Made by a program: the position numbers and the translations under genes
DNA from: Bacteroidales bacterium
GTDB lineage: Bacteria > Bacteroidota > Bacteroidia > Bacteroidales > Muribaculaceae
Direction: 5' to 3'
NCBI GenBank assembly: GCA_003150235.1
Contig: QAMW01000018.1
Location: 1 to 64,000 of the forward strand
Length of the DNA stretch: 64,000 nucleotides
Notes under the pieces: generated by a model
The model's input: only the letters and a program-made list of their open reading frames with translations
What the model was told of the DNA's origin: nothing
Database searches by the model: none
Shown here: one piece after another, positions 54,422 through 62,826 of the stretch
Position numbering within the stretch: position 1 is the first letter of the stretch
Layout: the number at the start of each line of letters is the position of its first letter

Positions 54422-55282
54422 ATGAAAAAGTTAAAAAACTTGTTTATTATGTCGCTTTTTGCGGTAACAGTTACAGCATGTAGCGAAGGGTACCAATCTG
54501 AGGTATTAGTGGAAGAATCAATCGATTTGAGCGAGTATGAAGAAATCTTTACCCAAAACATTAAATATAATGGTTTGGTTTACCGCGTCCTATGTGGTAT
54601 CAAGAATGATTCACTTGAGTACCTCGACAAAACTTTTAATGACCTGTATGTAAATGAGATTGCATTGAACGAACATCTCGCAATGCTCGCTGTTTGTTCT
54701 GGTAATGGAGAAGATACCATTGAGTTTTATGATACTGCTGCCGAACTTGAAGATGCACACAGTATGGAGTATTTTAATACCGATTCCGTCAATGAAATAG
54801 GTTCACGAGCGATAGAAGGTCCTATCGTTGGAAGGGCGATACTTTATGATGACAAGGATTATAAGGATAGGAGTATAGTGCTAGATATTAACAAGGATTT
54901 ATTTATCGCAATTCCGAATTTAAAGGATTATGCAGGATTTAACGATAAAACTTCATCGATTCGAGTGTTTAATTTCCTATTGCCGGATGGCAGTTACACT
55001 CCACATATAGATAAACCGTGGATGTTAGATAAACCTCTCTCACCAATGAAGGGCTCCAAATTGAGGACTTGTCTTATAAGTTACGAAGATTCAAATTATG
55101 GAGGAAAGGTTTTATATTGCGTGGCGGATTATTCTTCTGAGGCTGATATTAATAGACCTGAAACTGCTACCCATCAAGATCGTAGATTAAAAAATTTTGG
55201 ATGGAATGATAAAATATCATCAGTGGTTTTCAGGATTGTTACACTCGAGAATATAGAAAATGGCACGATTCCTGCACATTAG
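54422..55282 (+). CDS. Beta-gamma-crystallin-like lipoprotein
   Basis: A 286-aa lipoprotein (start 54422, lipobox Cys20 in VTVTAC). The C-terminal half holds two copies of a beta-gamma-crystallin-type Greek-key pattern: ILYDDKDYKDRSIVL ending FNDKTSSIRV (174-179) and LISYEDSNYGGKVLY ending WNDKISSVVF (262-267). NDKTSS and NDKISS fit the N/D-N/D-x-x-S/T-S calcium-binding signature. Residues 30-130 are unrecognised. Calcium-dependent surface binding is inference. It is AT-rich like its neighbours and likely part of the same island. The 55283-55547 gap contains a TAACTTTG box (55461-55468). Confidence 0.75.
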   Translation: MKKLKNLFIMSLFAVTVTACSEGYQSEVLVEESIDLSEYEEIFTQNIKYNGLVYRVLCGIKNDSLEYLDKTFNDLYVNEIALNEHLAMLAVCSGNGEDTIEFYDTAAELEDAHSMEYFNTDSVNEIGSRAIEGPIVGRAILYDDKDYKDRSIVLDINKDLFIAIPNLKDYAGFNDKTSSIRVFNFLLPDGSYTPHIDKPWMLDKPLSPMKGSKLRTCLISYEDSNYGGKVLYCVADYSSEADINRPETATHQDRRLKNFGWNDKISSVVFRIVTLENIENGTIPAH

Positions 55283-55547
55283 AAAGTTTGTTACTCTTAT
55301 AGAGTAGTGATAGCTATTGCTATTGTTTTGGAGACTAAGGAAGTGTGAAATAGTTTTTATTGATGTAAAATGTTTGATAAATTTATAATAATGAAGTGAT
55401 ATTTAAATTAAGATTGTTGATATCGAGAGTCTATTAATTAAAAATTAACAGTTAAGATATTAACTTTGTGGCGTAAACGATGAGAGTATTCGATGTTATG
55501 ACTAAGGATATCAATCATTATTATTTTATCAATTTAAATTATTAATT

Positions 55548-55967
55548 ATGAAGAAGTTAAATTTGTTATTGATTGCATTGCTTTGTTGCGTGGTTTATTC
55601 GTGTAGCAAAGATAATGACGAACCGATTTATGTGAGCTATCTTTCCGGCACTTATACCCACGGAGGTAAGTATGCGCTTGTGGCGACTGTCGATGGCGTT
55701 GCTGTCACGACAGGAGAGGCGAAACTTACGGTTAATCCGGAGAAGCAAAGCGAAGGCGTATTGACTTTGAATAATATTGTGTCGGGATATGCATCATTAT
55801 CAGTTGATGTGTCGGTAGAGCAGATATTGGTTAATAATGTGAACCGTTACAAAATTGAAGGGACAAAGACAGTTGACGGCAAGACCGTTGACTGCAGCGG
55901 AATCCTTGCCGCCGAAACATATTACGAAGCCGAGCGTACATTGACCTTGACTGTAACAGTTAAGTGA
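55548..55967 (+). CDS. Small lipoprotein of unknown function
   Basis: A 139-aa lipoprotein: signal peptide with lipobox Cys19 (CVVYSC), then a beta-rich domain with alternating hydrophobic residues (LSVDVSVEQILV, RTLTLTVTVK). I do not recognise the family beyond general Bacteroidetes calycin-like or DUF lipoproteins. It has a likely promoter at 55461 and GC content intermediate between the AT-rich island and the flanks. Confidence 0.65.
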   Translation: MKKLNLLLIALLCCVVYSCSKDNDEPIYVSYLSGTYTHGGKYALVATVDGVAVTTGEAKLTVNPEKQSEGVLTLNNIVSGYASLSVDVSVEQILVNNVNRYKIEGTKTVDGKTVDCSGILAAETYYEAERTLTLTVTVK

Positions 55968-56029
55968 CGCGCCGCTTTAAGGTTGTTAATCACGGAAAGT
56001 AAGGGTGTTGCAAAATAGCCAGAATCTGT

Positions 56030-56440
56030 CGTGACGCGGGCTTCCTTCCACAAGCTCCTACATCGGCTGGTATTTGAGATGCTACTGATAATCAGTGCGT
56101 AGCGGTAGGAACGAGTGGAGGCTCGATGCCACTAACTTAAGGATTTTGCCCGGAATGGGCAAGATAGAGTTATCCGCGGGTGCCCCGGAGCGGGCACCCG
56201 TGGAAAGCAACACCACCACAACTTCTCAACCCTAAAACGGGTTGCATAAATGGATGCTAATCAAGTGACTATGCAACCCACTCTCGGGGTTGAGCCAAGG
56301 AGAGAGGCTCTTGACCCACGGGTATGCCTTCGGCATTACCCGCGGATAACAGGATGAATCCCCGTAAAGGGATTTATGGCTCTTGCACCTTAAGTTAGTG
56401 ACATTTAGTGGAAGCTCGCCCGGTGCATGTGAGACTTTTG
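56030..56440. repeat. Modular repeat, third long copy
   Basis: From about 56140 it matches 6140-6410: GCCCGGAATGGGC, a nine-base stem CGGGTGCCC/GGGCACCCG (56177-56201), CAACCC/GGGTTG, GGTATGCCTTCGGCATTACC, and AATCCCC/GGGATT hairpins. Several substitutions against the other copy keep the stems. Flanking 56030-56140 and 56392-56430 are decayed GGGGCGAGTGGAAGCTCGCCC-type modules. It lies between convergent gene ends. Confidence 0.8.
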
Positions 56441-56459
56441 TTTTGGGCGATTGCGGGGA

Positions 56460-57818
56460 TTACTCGCAGTTGTCGGTGACGAGGGCGGGGGAGTCGGTTG
56501 CCACAAAGAGTGGGCGCTCGTCTGGCGCATCGGTGATTACATTGACGTTGCGGAATGTCACGTTACGGGTGTGGTTGAGCCAGAATCCTTTTGCGGGAAG
56601 TATTCCCCACATGGTCGCCTCGGGATATTCGGCAATCTTTTCATCGGCAGGAGCGGCTGTAACCGGTTGACCGCCTGCGTGGCGCATAGTCACGTCGCTG
56701 ATCTGCACGTCGGTGACGGGATGACCCTCAATGCCGGTAATCGAGCAGCCTGTCGGTCGCGCCCCGTCAATCAGTATGTCATGAAGGCGTATGCCGCTTA
56801 TCGATCCCACCTTGTCTATCGGTGCATTCTCCGCGTAGGGGCGGCGGCGGTCGGCAAGACGGATGAATATGGGCGATTCTGTGCCGGTGATGGTGATGTC
56901 GGCTATGTCGACATTGCTCATTGAGCCGCCGTCGACTATCTCAAGAGAGATAGCCGAGTGACCCGTAGGGAGTCCGAAATATCGGCTTGACTGGTCAGCG
57001 GATGGTTTCACTACCACGCCGCGCACGATTATGTTGCGGAATCCGCCGTTGGTCTCCGTGCCGAGCTTTATCGCGTTGCAGTGGCTTGACACCACGCAGT
57101 TGCTTATGGTGATATCCTCGCAGAGTCGCGGCGAGGTGCTTTTCAGGGTTATGCCGTCGTCGTCGGAATCGGCAATCATGTCACTTACAGTCACATTGTG
57201 GCAACCGTCAAGGTCAAGAGCGTCATTATTGTAATTGTTGCGGTTAATCACCGTGATTCCGTGGATTTTTACGCGGTCGCAGGCAAGATAGTGCTGCATC
57301 CAGCAGCCGGAATTTTTCAACGTCACTCCACTCACGGTCACATCGCTGCAGCGTATCAGCCTAAGCAGATGCGGGCGCGTGATTCCCTCGTCGTTCCATG
57401 TCAGCTTTGGAAACGCCTTGCCTCTGCCGTCGATGGTGCCGAGACCGGTGATTGCGACATTGCTTGCGTTGTCAGCGTAGATAAGTTGTATGGTCGGCAC
57501 ATTGGTGCGGAGCGATACATAATCGGTCGTCATCGGCTGATAGTCAGCTATGTCGGTACTCCCGTAAAGTGTAGCCCCGTTCTCAAGATTAAGGGTCACA
57601 TTGCTGCGGAGCACAATGCTCCCGATCTTGTAATTTCCCGCCGGCACCGACACTGTGCCGCCTCCTGCAGCATTGCAGCTGTCGATTGCTTTCTGCACTG
57701 CGGCGGTGCTTAGTCGCGTGGTATCACTTACCGCCCCATAGTCGGTGATGTCATAAACTCTTGCTTCTGCGGTCAGTGTGGCGGCAGCCAATGTCATGGC
57801 GATGATTATATTTTTCAT
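56460..57818 (-). CDS. Glycoside hydrolase family 28 (polygalacturonase-like)
   Basis: A 452-aa secreted protein: signal peptide to about residue 19 (AAATLTAEA), then a parallel beta-helix starting YDITDYGAVSD. Catalytic-site text NNDALD and SDDDGITLKS gives the GH28 aspartates, and SSHCNAIKLGTET follows at the usual place. GH28 enzymes cut galacturonan or rhamnogalacturonan chains of pectin. No SusC/D pair is nearby, so it is not in a classic polysaccharide utilisation locus here. It begins 14 bases after the carbonic anhydrase stop. Confidence 0.88.
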   Translation of the reverse strand: MKNIIIAMTLAAATLTAEARVYDITDYGAVSDTTRLSTAAVQKAIDSCNAAGGGTVSVPAGNYKIGSIVLRSNVTLNLENGATLYGSTDIADYQPMTTDYVSLRTNVPTIQLIYADNASNVAITGLGTIDGRGKAFPKLTWNDEGITRPHLLRLIRCSDVTVSGVTLKNSGCWMQHYLACDRVKIHGITVINRNNYNNDALDLDGCHNVTVSDMIADSDDDGITLKSTSPRLCEDITISNCVVSSHCNAIKLGTETNGGFRNIIVRGVVVKPSADQSSRYFGLPTGHSAISLEIVDGGSMSNVDIADITITGTESPIFIRLADRRRPYAENAPIDKVGSISGIRLHDILIDGARPTGCSITGIEGHPVTDVQISDVTMRHAGGQPVTAAPADEKIAEYPEATMWGILPAKGFWLNHTRNVTFRNVNVITDAPDERPLFVATDSPALVTDNCE

Positions 57819-57832
57819 GGTAATTTGTTGTC

Positions 57833-58384
57833 TTAGTCTTGCCCGTCAATCTTTTCAAGTGCGCCGGTGAGGGAGTCCATTATATAGCCGGCGACCCTTA
57901 CATCGGCTGCCATCAGCGGATGATTGCGTATGAGGTCCACGGTTTCCTTGACGGCGGCATCGGTCTCCTCAAATCCATGCAGCCAGCTTTTAAGGTCGAT
58001 ACCGCAATGTTTCATCAGTGAGATATGCTCTTCGCTCACTCCGCGTTCACGCATGAGATGAAGCATCTCGTCAGCGTTCATGCCCTGAACGCCGCATCCG
58101 GTGTGACCTATCACCATTATCTCATTGACCCCCAACTCGTAGACTGCCACAAGCAGTGACCTCATGGTGGAGTCAAAGGGGTTGGTGATGGTGCCTCCCG
58201 CATTCTTGATGATTTTCACATCGCCGTTGCGTATGCCGAGCGCTGCGGGAAGCAGTTCGACGAGGCGCGTGTCCATGCAGGTGACTATCGCGATTTTCTT
58301 GTCTGGATATTTGGATGTCACGAAACGCTCGTAGCCCTTTGAGGCTACAAACTCCTTGTTGTGTTTAAGTATATCTTCAATCAT
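57833..58384 (-). CDS. Beta-carbonic anhydrase
   Basis: A 183-aa zinc enzyme for CO2/bicarbonate interconversion. Zinc ligands Cys36, His94 and Cys97 (TCMDTR, GHTGCG) with Asp38 and Arg40 form the active site. I use start 58384 (MIEDIL); the 56 residues before it on the longer frame have no family character and overlap mnmD. It is 58 bases downstream of mnmD. Confidence 0.93.
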   Translation of the reverse strand: MIEDILKHNKEFVASKGYERFVTSKYPDKKIAIVTCMDTRLVELLPAALGIRNGDVKIIKNAGGTITNPFDSTMRSLLVAVYELGVNEIMVIGHTGCGVQGMNADEMLHLMRERGVSEEHISLMKHCGIDLKSWLHGFEETDAAVKETVDLIRNHPLMAADVRVAGYIMDSLTGALEKIDGQD

Positions 58385-58442
58385 GGTCGGTTTATTTCCC
58401 GCAAAAATAACAAATCCATCCCACAACGCCAACCCCTCCCCC

Positions 58443-59105
58443 TCATTTCTTTGTGGCGCGGAGGATTTCGCGCTTGCCGCCGGGAGGCCCGGGCAGACGC
58501 TCGACGGTGAGTCCGAGTGACTGCAGCAGGCGCCGTATTGCCCCTTTGGCACAGTATGTAGTCAATACCGCGCGGGGATTCATCGCTTCAGTCACGCGAT
58601 GTAATGCTTCCTCGCTCCACATCTCCGGCTGTTTCTCCGGGGCAAACGCGTCAAAATACACTACGTCGATCTCTCCGGGAAGCGTGGCGGTAAGAAAGTC
58701 GGCATGACGTTTTTCAAGGGTGAAAAGCGGTGAGATTTCTACCGGACAGTCCCACGGTGCGGCATTAAGCGTTTTCATTATCTCCACGCCGTAGTCAGGA
58801 ATCATCTCAGGCGCGAGCGGATTAAGCTCAATCGCTGTGTAGTAGACCTTGCGGCAGGCGGCTTCAGCTGTAAGCGCAGCGTTGAGCCCCGTGCCGTACC
58901 CGATTTCCAGCACACGTAACGGTATCGCACAATCGCATGTCGATGCGGAGCGATGCCGCATGCCGCACTCCACATATACGTGTCGGCTTTCTGTCACGGC
59001 TCCTTTGACTGAATGGTAGTGCTCGTCGATATCGGGCAGATAGATGGTCGGCGAGCCGTCGGCTGTAAGCTGTATTTCGGTAGGTTTATTAAGCACTGTA
59101 AACAA
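58443..59105 (-). CDS. mnmD: tRNA 5-methylaminomethyl-2-thiouridine methyltransferase MnmD
   Basis: A 220-aa single-domain SAM enzyme for the last methyl step of mnm5s2U34 in tRNA. SAM motif VLEIGYGTGLNA (about 65-76), and FDAFAPEKQPEMWSEE with TTYCAKGAIRRLL are the MnmD/MnmC-methyltransferase signature. The FAD oxidase domain of MnmC is absent, so this is the stand-alone form. Cytosolic. Confidence 0.92.
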   Translation of the reverse strand: MFTVLNKPTEIQLTADGSPTIYLPDIDEHYHSVKGAVTESRHVYVECGMRHRSASTCDCAIPLRVLEIGYGTGLNAALTAEAACRKVYYTAIELNPLAPEMIPDYGVEIMKTLNAAPWDCPVEISPLFTLEKRHADFLTATLPGEIDVVYFDAFAPEKQPEMWSEEALHRVTEAMNPRAVLTTYCAKGAIRRLLQSLGLTVERLPGPPGGKREILRATKK

Positions 59106-59161
59106 TCGGCTGGCAATATGTGTATTATAAGTTATAATTGTCTCAGCTTATTTTGACGGAT

Positions 59162-59383
59162 ATGAAAAGAAAGCATATTGCATGGCTTCTTGCCGCAATC
59201 CTGTTAATCGGTTGCTCCGGATTGACATCTTGCGAAACACTTCATGGCTATTGGGGCGTCGGTAGCGAATATGGGTATGACTCGCATCACGACCACCATC
59301 ATAAGCCAAAACCGCCTAAAAAACATAAGAAACATAAGAAGCACCATCATCACCATGATGATGATGACTGGGATGATGATTAA
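59162..59383 (+). CDS. His/Lys/Asp-rich small lipoprotein
   Basis: A 73-aa secreted protein, start 59162 (MKRKHIAWLL). A lipobox-type end (LLIGC, Cys18, or LTSC, Cys24) gives a lipoprotein of about 50 residues. The mature part has HHDHHHK, then lysine/histidine repeats, HHHHH and DDDDWDDD. Such tails bind Ni, Zn or Cu; a metal-buffering role is inference. It converges on meaB and overlaps its stop by four bases. No homologue recognised. Confidence 0.7.
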   Translation: MKRKHIAWLLAAILLIGCSGLTSCETLHGYWGVGSEYGYDSHHDHHHKPKPPKKHKKHKKHHHHHDDDDWDDD

Positions 59384-60474
59384 TGCTTGAAATAAAAGTC
59401 AAGCACATCGCGCGCGGCTGTGAATGAACTTTGCTGATTAGAGAGCACACGCATCTCCTTCTCGCGCAGCATCGCTTCTACTTCGGGGTTGGAGTAAAAA
59501 TGCTGACGAAGCTTTTCATTGATGGTCTCATACATCCAGTAGCGCGCTTGTTCCTGGCGTTTGCGTTCAAAATAGCCGTTTTCGGTTACAAACTTGAAGT
59601 AGCGGTCAATCATTTCCCATACCTCCGGGATGCCAAGCTCATAGTAGCCTGAGTAGCAGAGTACCTCCGGAATCCATCCGGATAGTGTAGGCGGGAAAAG
59701 ATGAAGTGCACTACGGAACTGTGCCTGCGCAAGACGCGCACGGTCGATATTGTCGCCGTCAGCCTTGTTGATGACTATGCCGTCAGCCATCTCCATGATG
59801 CCGCGTTTGATACCCTGCAGTTCGTCGCCGGTGCCGGCAAGTTGGATGAGGAGGAAAAAGTCGACCATGGAGTGTACGGCAGTCTCGCTTTGACCCACTC
59901 CTACAGTCTCAACAAATATATTATTGTAGCCAGCTGCCTCACACAACACTATTGTCTCACGGGTCTTGCGGGCGACGCCACCGAGACTTCCCGCCGAAGG
60001 GCTGGGACGGATGAACGCCGACGGGTGGACGGCGAGTTTTTCCATGCGGGTCTTGTCGCCGAGTATAGAGCCTTTGGTCCGCTCGCTTGAGGGGTCTATG
60101 GCAAGCACTGCAAGTTTACCTCCGTCTTTAAGCACATGAAGTCCGAACACGTCTATCGAGGTAGATTTTCCCGCTCCGGGTACTCCGGTTATGCCTATGC
60201 GACGGGAATTGCCTGAGTAGGGCAGACACTTTTCGATGACCTCCTGTGCGATAGCCTGATGGTCGGGCGACAGGCTCTCGACAAGCGTTACCGCACGGCT
60301 TAATGTGGTGACATCGCCCTTTAGTATGCCCTCGACGAGTTCTCCTGCTGTAGGAAGCGGGCGGCGTTTACGGGGTTTCAGATACGGGTTGACCGACGGT
60401 GGCTGTATCACGCCGCTGTTTACAGTCAGTCCGTTGTATTTTTCGTCATTCTCGATATGATGGTGCTGTGTCAT
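59380..60474 (-). CDS. meaB: MeaB-type GTPase chaperone of methylmalonyl-CoA mutase
   Basis: A 364-aa cytosolic P-loop GTPase: Walker A GVPGAGKST (97-105), AIDPSSERTKGSILGDKTRM, VETVGVGQSE and NKADGDN. MeaB protects and reloads B12-dependent methylmalonyl-CoA mutase in the succinate-propionate route typical of Bacteroidales. The mutase genes are not in the window. It ends the operon with the DUF1573 genes. Confidence 0.94.
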   Translation of the reverse strand: MTQHHHIENDEKYNGLTVNSGVIQPPSVNPYLKPRKRRPLPTAGELVEGILKGDVTTLSRAVTLVESLSPDHQAIAQEVIEKCLPYSGNSRRIGITGVPGAGKSTSIDVFGLHVLKDGGKLAVLAIDPSSERTKGSILGDKTRMEKLAVHPSAFIRPSPSAGSLGGVARKTRETIVLCEAAGYNNIFVETVGVGQSETAVHSMVDFFLLIQLAGTGDELQGIKRGIMEMADGIVINKADGDNIDRARLAQAQFRSALHLFPPTLSGWIPEVLCYSGYYELGIPEVWEMIDRYFKFVTENGYFERKRQEQARYWMYETINEKLRQHFYSNPEVEAMLREKEMRVLSNQQSSFTAARDVLDFYFKH

Positions 60475-60492
60475 GTGTATGGATGGTGTTAA

Positions 60493-61569
60493 CTATTTTA
60501 GCAATTCGCCTACAACGCGGATATTAGATACGGGACGGTCGGGGTCATTGGTGATTAAGGAGATGCGGGCGTTCAGGATGTCAGACTCACACTTGCGGGT
60601 GTCGACCTTGACCTTGATTTTTGCCTGTGATCCACCTTTGACCTCAGTCTTGTTTATGCTTGCTTCAACAGCAGGGTCAAATGATGATATCCTGCGGATT
60701 ATGAGCGGGTCTTTGCCGAAGTTTTCGACTATGACCTCGGCTTCGTTACGTGTGCCGACAGCTGTCTGTCCGAGATCGATAGCCGTGGTTGATAATGCCA
60801 CTTTCGGTGCGCGCTCGCGCTTTTCCGGTGTCATGCGCGAGAAATCTTCGTTGACTATTGCGATAAGTTCGACCGGTTGTGCGATATCGCTTGTCACATC
60901 CGGCGCTACCGTAATCATGTCGGAGGTCATGCCCCAGTCGGAGCTGCGCGCCGAGTTGTAAAAGAAAGTGAACGTAGCCTGTTCACCCGGTGGAACGGCT
61001 TCAGGACTGGTGCTTACAGTAATGTGTTGTGGCAGTCCTGTGACAATCGGGTGTATCGTGTCATTGCTTTGATTGTAGCAGTCGAGAAACGCGGTCTTTG
61101 TGTTACCCTTGTTGATGTCGCCGAAAGTCAGGGTCTTGTTGCGCAGTTTGAGCTTCCCTACCTCGATTGGGTACCGTGCGCGTAACGTGTTGGAAGCACC
61201 AATTACCACGCCGTTGATGGTGAGTATGTTTTGCGCCGGCTGGCAGTTGGTCTCAACCTTCACTTTTTTTGAAAATTTGCCGGGTCTCCCTGTCGGGTCG
61301 TATGTTACTTTCACGACAGCGCTGTCACCGGGAGCTATAGGGTCGGATGTGAAATGCGGGACCGTACAGCCGCATGACGCACGCGCCGCATATATCATCA
61401 TAGGTGCATCGCCGTCATTAAAGACCACAAAGTCGGAAGTAACTTTCCCCATATCCTCGTCAAACGCACCAAAATCGTGAGTGACGCTTTCCCATCGTGC
61501 CACCGGACCGGCAACCGCTGTCACCGAGGCGACAACGCAAGCCATAAGCAACATATATCTGATGTTCAT
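60493..61569 (-). CDS. DUF1573 protein with repeated Ig-like domains
   Basis: A 358-aa secreted protein: signal peptide to about residue 21, then three beta-sandwich repeats of ASH/DUF1573 type (HDFGAFDEDMGKVTSDFVV, SCGCTVPHF, DPTGRPGKFSKKVKV). The first repeat closely matches the next gene. Role unknown; periplasmic or surface. Confidence 0.85.
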   Translation of the reverse strand: MNIRYMLLMACVVASVTAVAGPVARWESVTHDFGAFDEDMGKVTSDFVVFNDGDAPMMIYAARASCGCTVPHFTSDPIAPGDSAVVKVTYDPTGRPGKFSKKVKVETNCQPAQNILTINGVVIGASNTLRARYPIEVGKLKLRNKTLTFGDINKGNTKTAFLDCYNQSNDTIHPIVTGLPQHITVSTSPEAVPPGEQATFTFFYNSARSSDWGMTSDMITVAPDVTSDIAQPVELIAIVNEDFSRMTPEKRERAPKVALSTTAIDLGQTAVGTRNEAEVIVENFGKDPLIIRRISSFDPAVEASINKTEVKGGSQAKIKVKVDTRKCESDILNARISLITNDPDRPVSNIRVVGELLK

Positions 61570-61572
61570 CGC

Positions 61573-61959
61573 TTATTTACTGCTTTTGGGGATTACGCAT
61601 CCTTTCAGTTTCAATGTCGGGCGGTTGCCTTTCACGTTGGTTTTTACCTTGATGTTTTTGGTAAATTCACCGGGACGGCCGAGCGGGTCGAAGGTGACTT
61701 TTAGCTTTGCGCTGGCTCCGGGCTTAATCGGCTCCTTGGGAATTTCCGGAGTGGTGCAGCCGCATGATGTAGTCGCCGATATGATAATCAGCGGGGCGTC
61801 GCCGGTATTGGTTATCACGAAGTCGTGGCTTACCGGACCTGCCGCTTCTTTTATGTTGCCGAAATCATAGGTTGTCGAGTCAAACGAGATGACCGGGGCG
61901 GCGGCAAATGCTGCGATAGCTACAAGAGCCGTCAAAATCGAAAAAATATATCTTTTCAT
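61573..61959 (-). CDS. DUF1573 small secreted protein
   Basis: A 128-aa secreted protein: signal peptide (ALVAIAAFAAAP), then one DUF1573 domain (YDFGNIKEAAGPVSHDF, TSCGCTTPEIPKEP, GRPGEFTKNIKVKTN). It is three bases from the larger DUF1573 gene and leads the operon to meaB. A TATCTTTG box at about 62000-62007 may be its promoter. Confidence 0.87.
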   Translation of the reverse strand: MKRYIFSILTALVAIAAFAAAPVISFDSTTYDFGNIKEAAGPVSHDFVITNTGDAPLIIISATTSCGCTTPEIPKEPIKPGASAKLKVTFDPLGRPGEFTKNIKVKTNVKGNRPTLKLKGCVIPKSSK

Positions 61960-62049
61960 AATGTAAACGGTTATGACATTATAACAATATAATAATGTAA
62001 AGATACAAAGATAGGCAGATGGTTTATCGCCACGCCGTGTTAATTTAGG

Positions 62050-62826
62050 TTAATCGCCAATCTTGAGCTCTTTATCGACACCGAGTCCGAAGAGGGCGTA
62101 ATCATACCATACCGGGTCGTCGGGACGCATGGAGCGTAGCCGTCCGGTTAGTTCGATGACCGACTTCTTGTCGTTGGCGTTGCGGTTGAGAAGTCCGAGC
62201 TGCCGGGCTGTGTTGCCTACATGTACGTCAAGCGGAATGTAAAGCTGTGACGGGCTGATGACATCCCATACGCCCATATCAACGATGCCGTCATTGCGCA
62301 CGAGCCAGCGCAGAGCCATGTTGACTCGTTTGAGTGCCGTGGTGTCAAGGTTGCCCGGAAGACATCGCGAATCGGTGACACCTCCGTTGGCGTCGGCAAG
62401 CTCACGGTTCATCCGTTCTACAAGGGTCCATGACGGCAGTTCTGTCGAGGCGATATCTTCAGCCCTGGCAAAGTCGGCGAGCGATGCGTGACGGCTATAT
62501 ATGGCGTTTAGGCCGCGCAGGAAATGCCTGAAATCTTTTGCGAAAAATGTGCGGTGGATATTCATGTCGGGCAGGTCCTCGTATCCCTTGTCCATGACAT
62601 AGTTATACGGGTCGTGGTCCATCAGGGACAGCATTTTTTCGCAGTTGTTACATATCATCTTGCGGTTGCCCCACGCAATAGTGGCGCAGAGTAGTGCCGT
62701 GATTTCAATATCCTGCAATTTATCGAAACGCTTTGGAAACTGCACGGGATCACGGTCGATAAAATCTATGCTGTTGATGCGTGTCGCCTCACGGTCGAGC
62801 ATCTCTTTAAGGTCGCGGTCGGTCAT
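62050..62826 (-). CDS. TIGR02757 family protein
   Basis: A 258-aa cytosolic protein with the TIGR02757 pattern (DPVQFPKRF, ALLCATIAWGNRKMI, LDVHVGNTARQLGLL). A relation to HhH-GPD/endonuclease III helices has been noted for such sequences but activity is unproven. It overlaps the MscS gene by four bases. Confidence 0.85.
   Translation of the reverse strand: MTDRDLKEMLDREATRINSIDFIDRDPVQFPKRFDKLQDIEITALLCATIAWGNRKMICNNCEKMLSLMDHDPYNYVMDKGYEDLPDMNIHRTFFAKDFRHFLRGLNAIYSRHASLADFARAEDIASTELPSWTLVERMNRELADANGGVTDSRCLPGNLDTTALKRVNMALRWLVRNDGIVDMGVWDVISPSQLYIPLDVHVGNTARQLGLLNRNANDKKSVIELTGRLRSMRPDDPVWYDYALFGLGVDKELKIGD

Noticed and set aside
56460..57818. Pectin utilisation locus around GH28
   Set aside because: No SusC/SusD pair, regulator or other carbohydrate enzyme lies nearby.
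57833..58552. Longer start (58552) for carbonic anhydrase
   Set aside because: The extra 56 residues overlap mnmD and lack family character; start 58384 is better.
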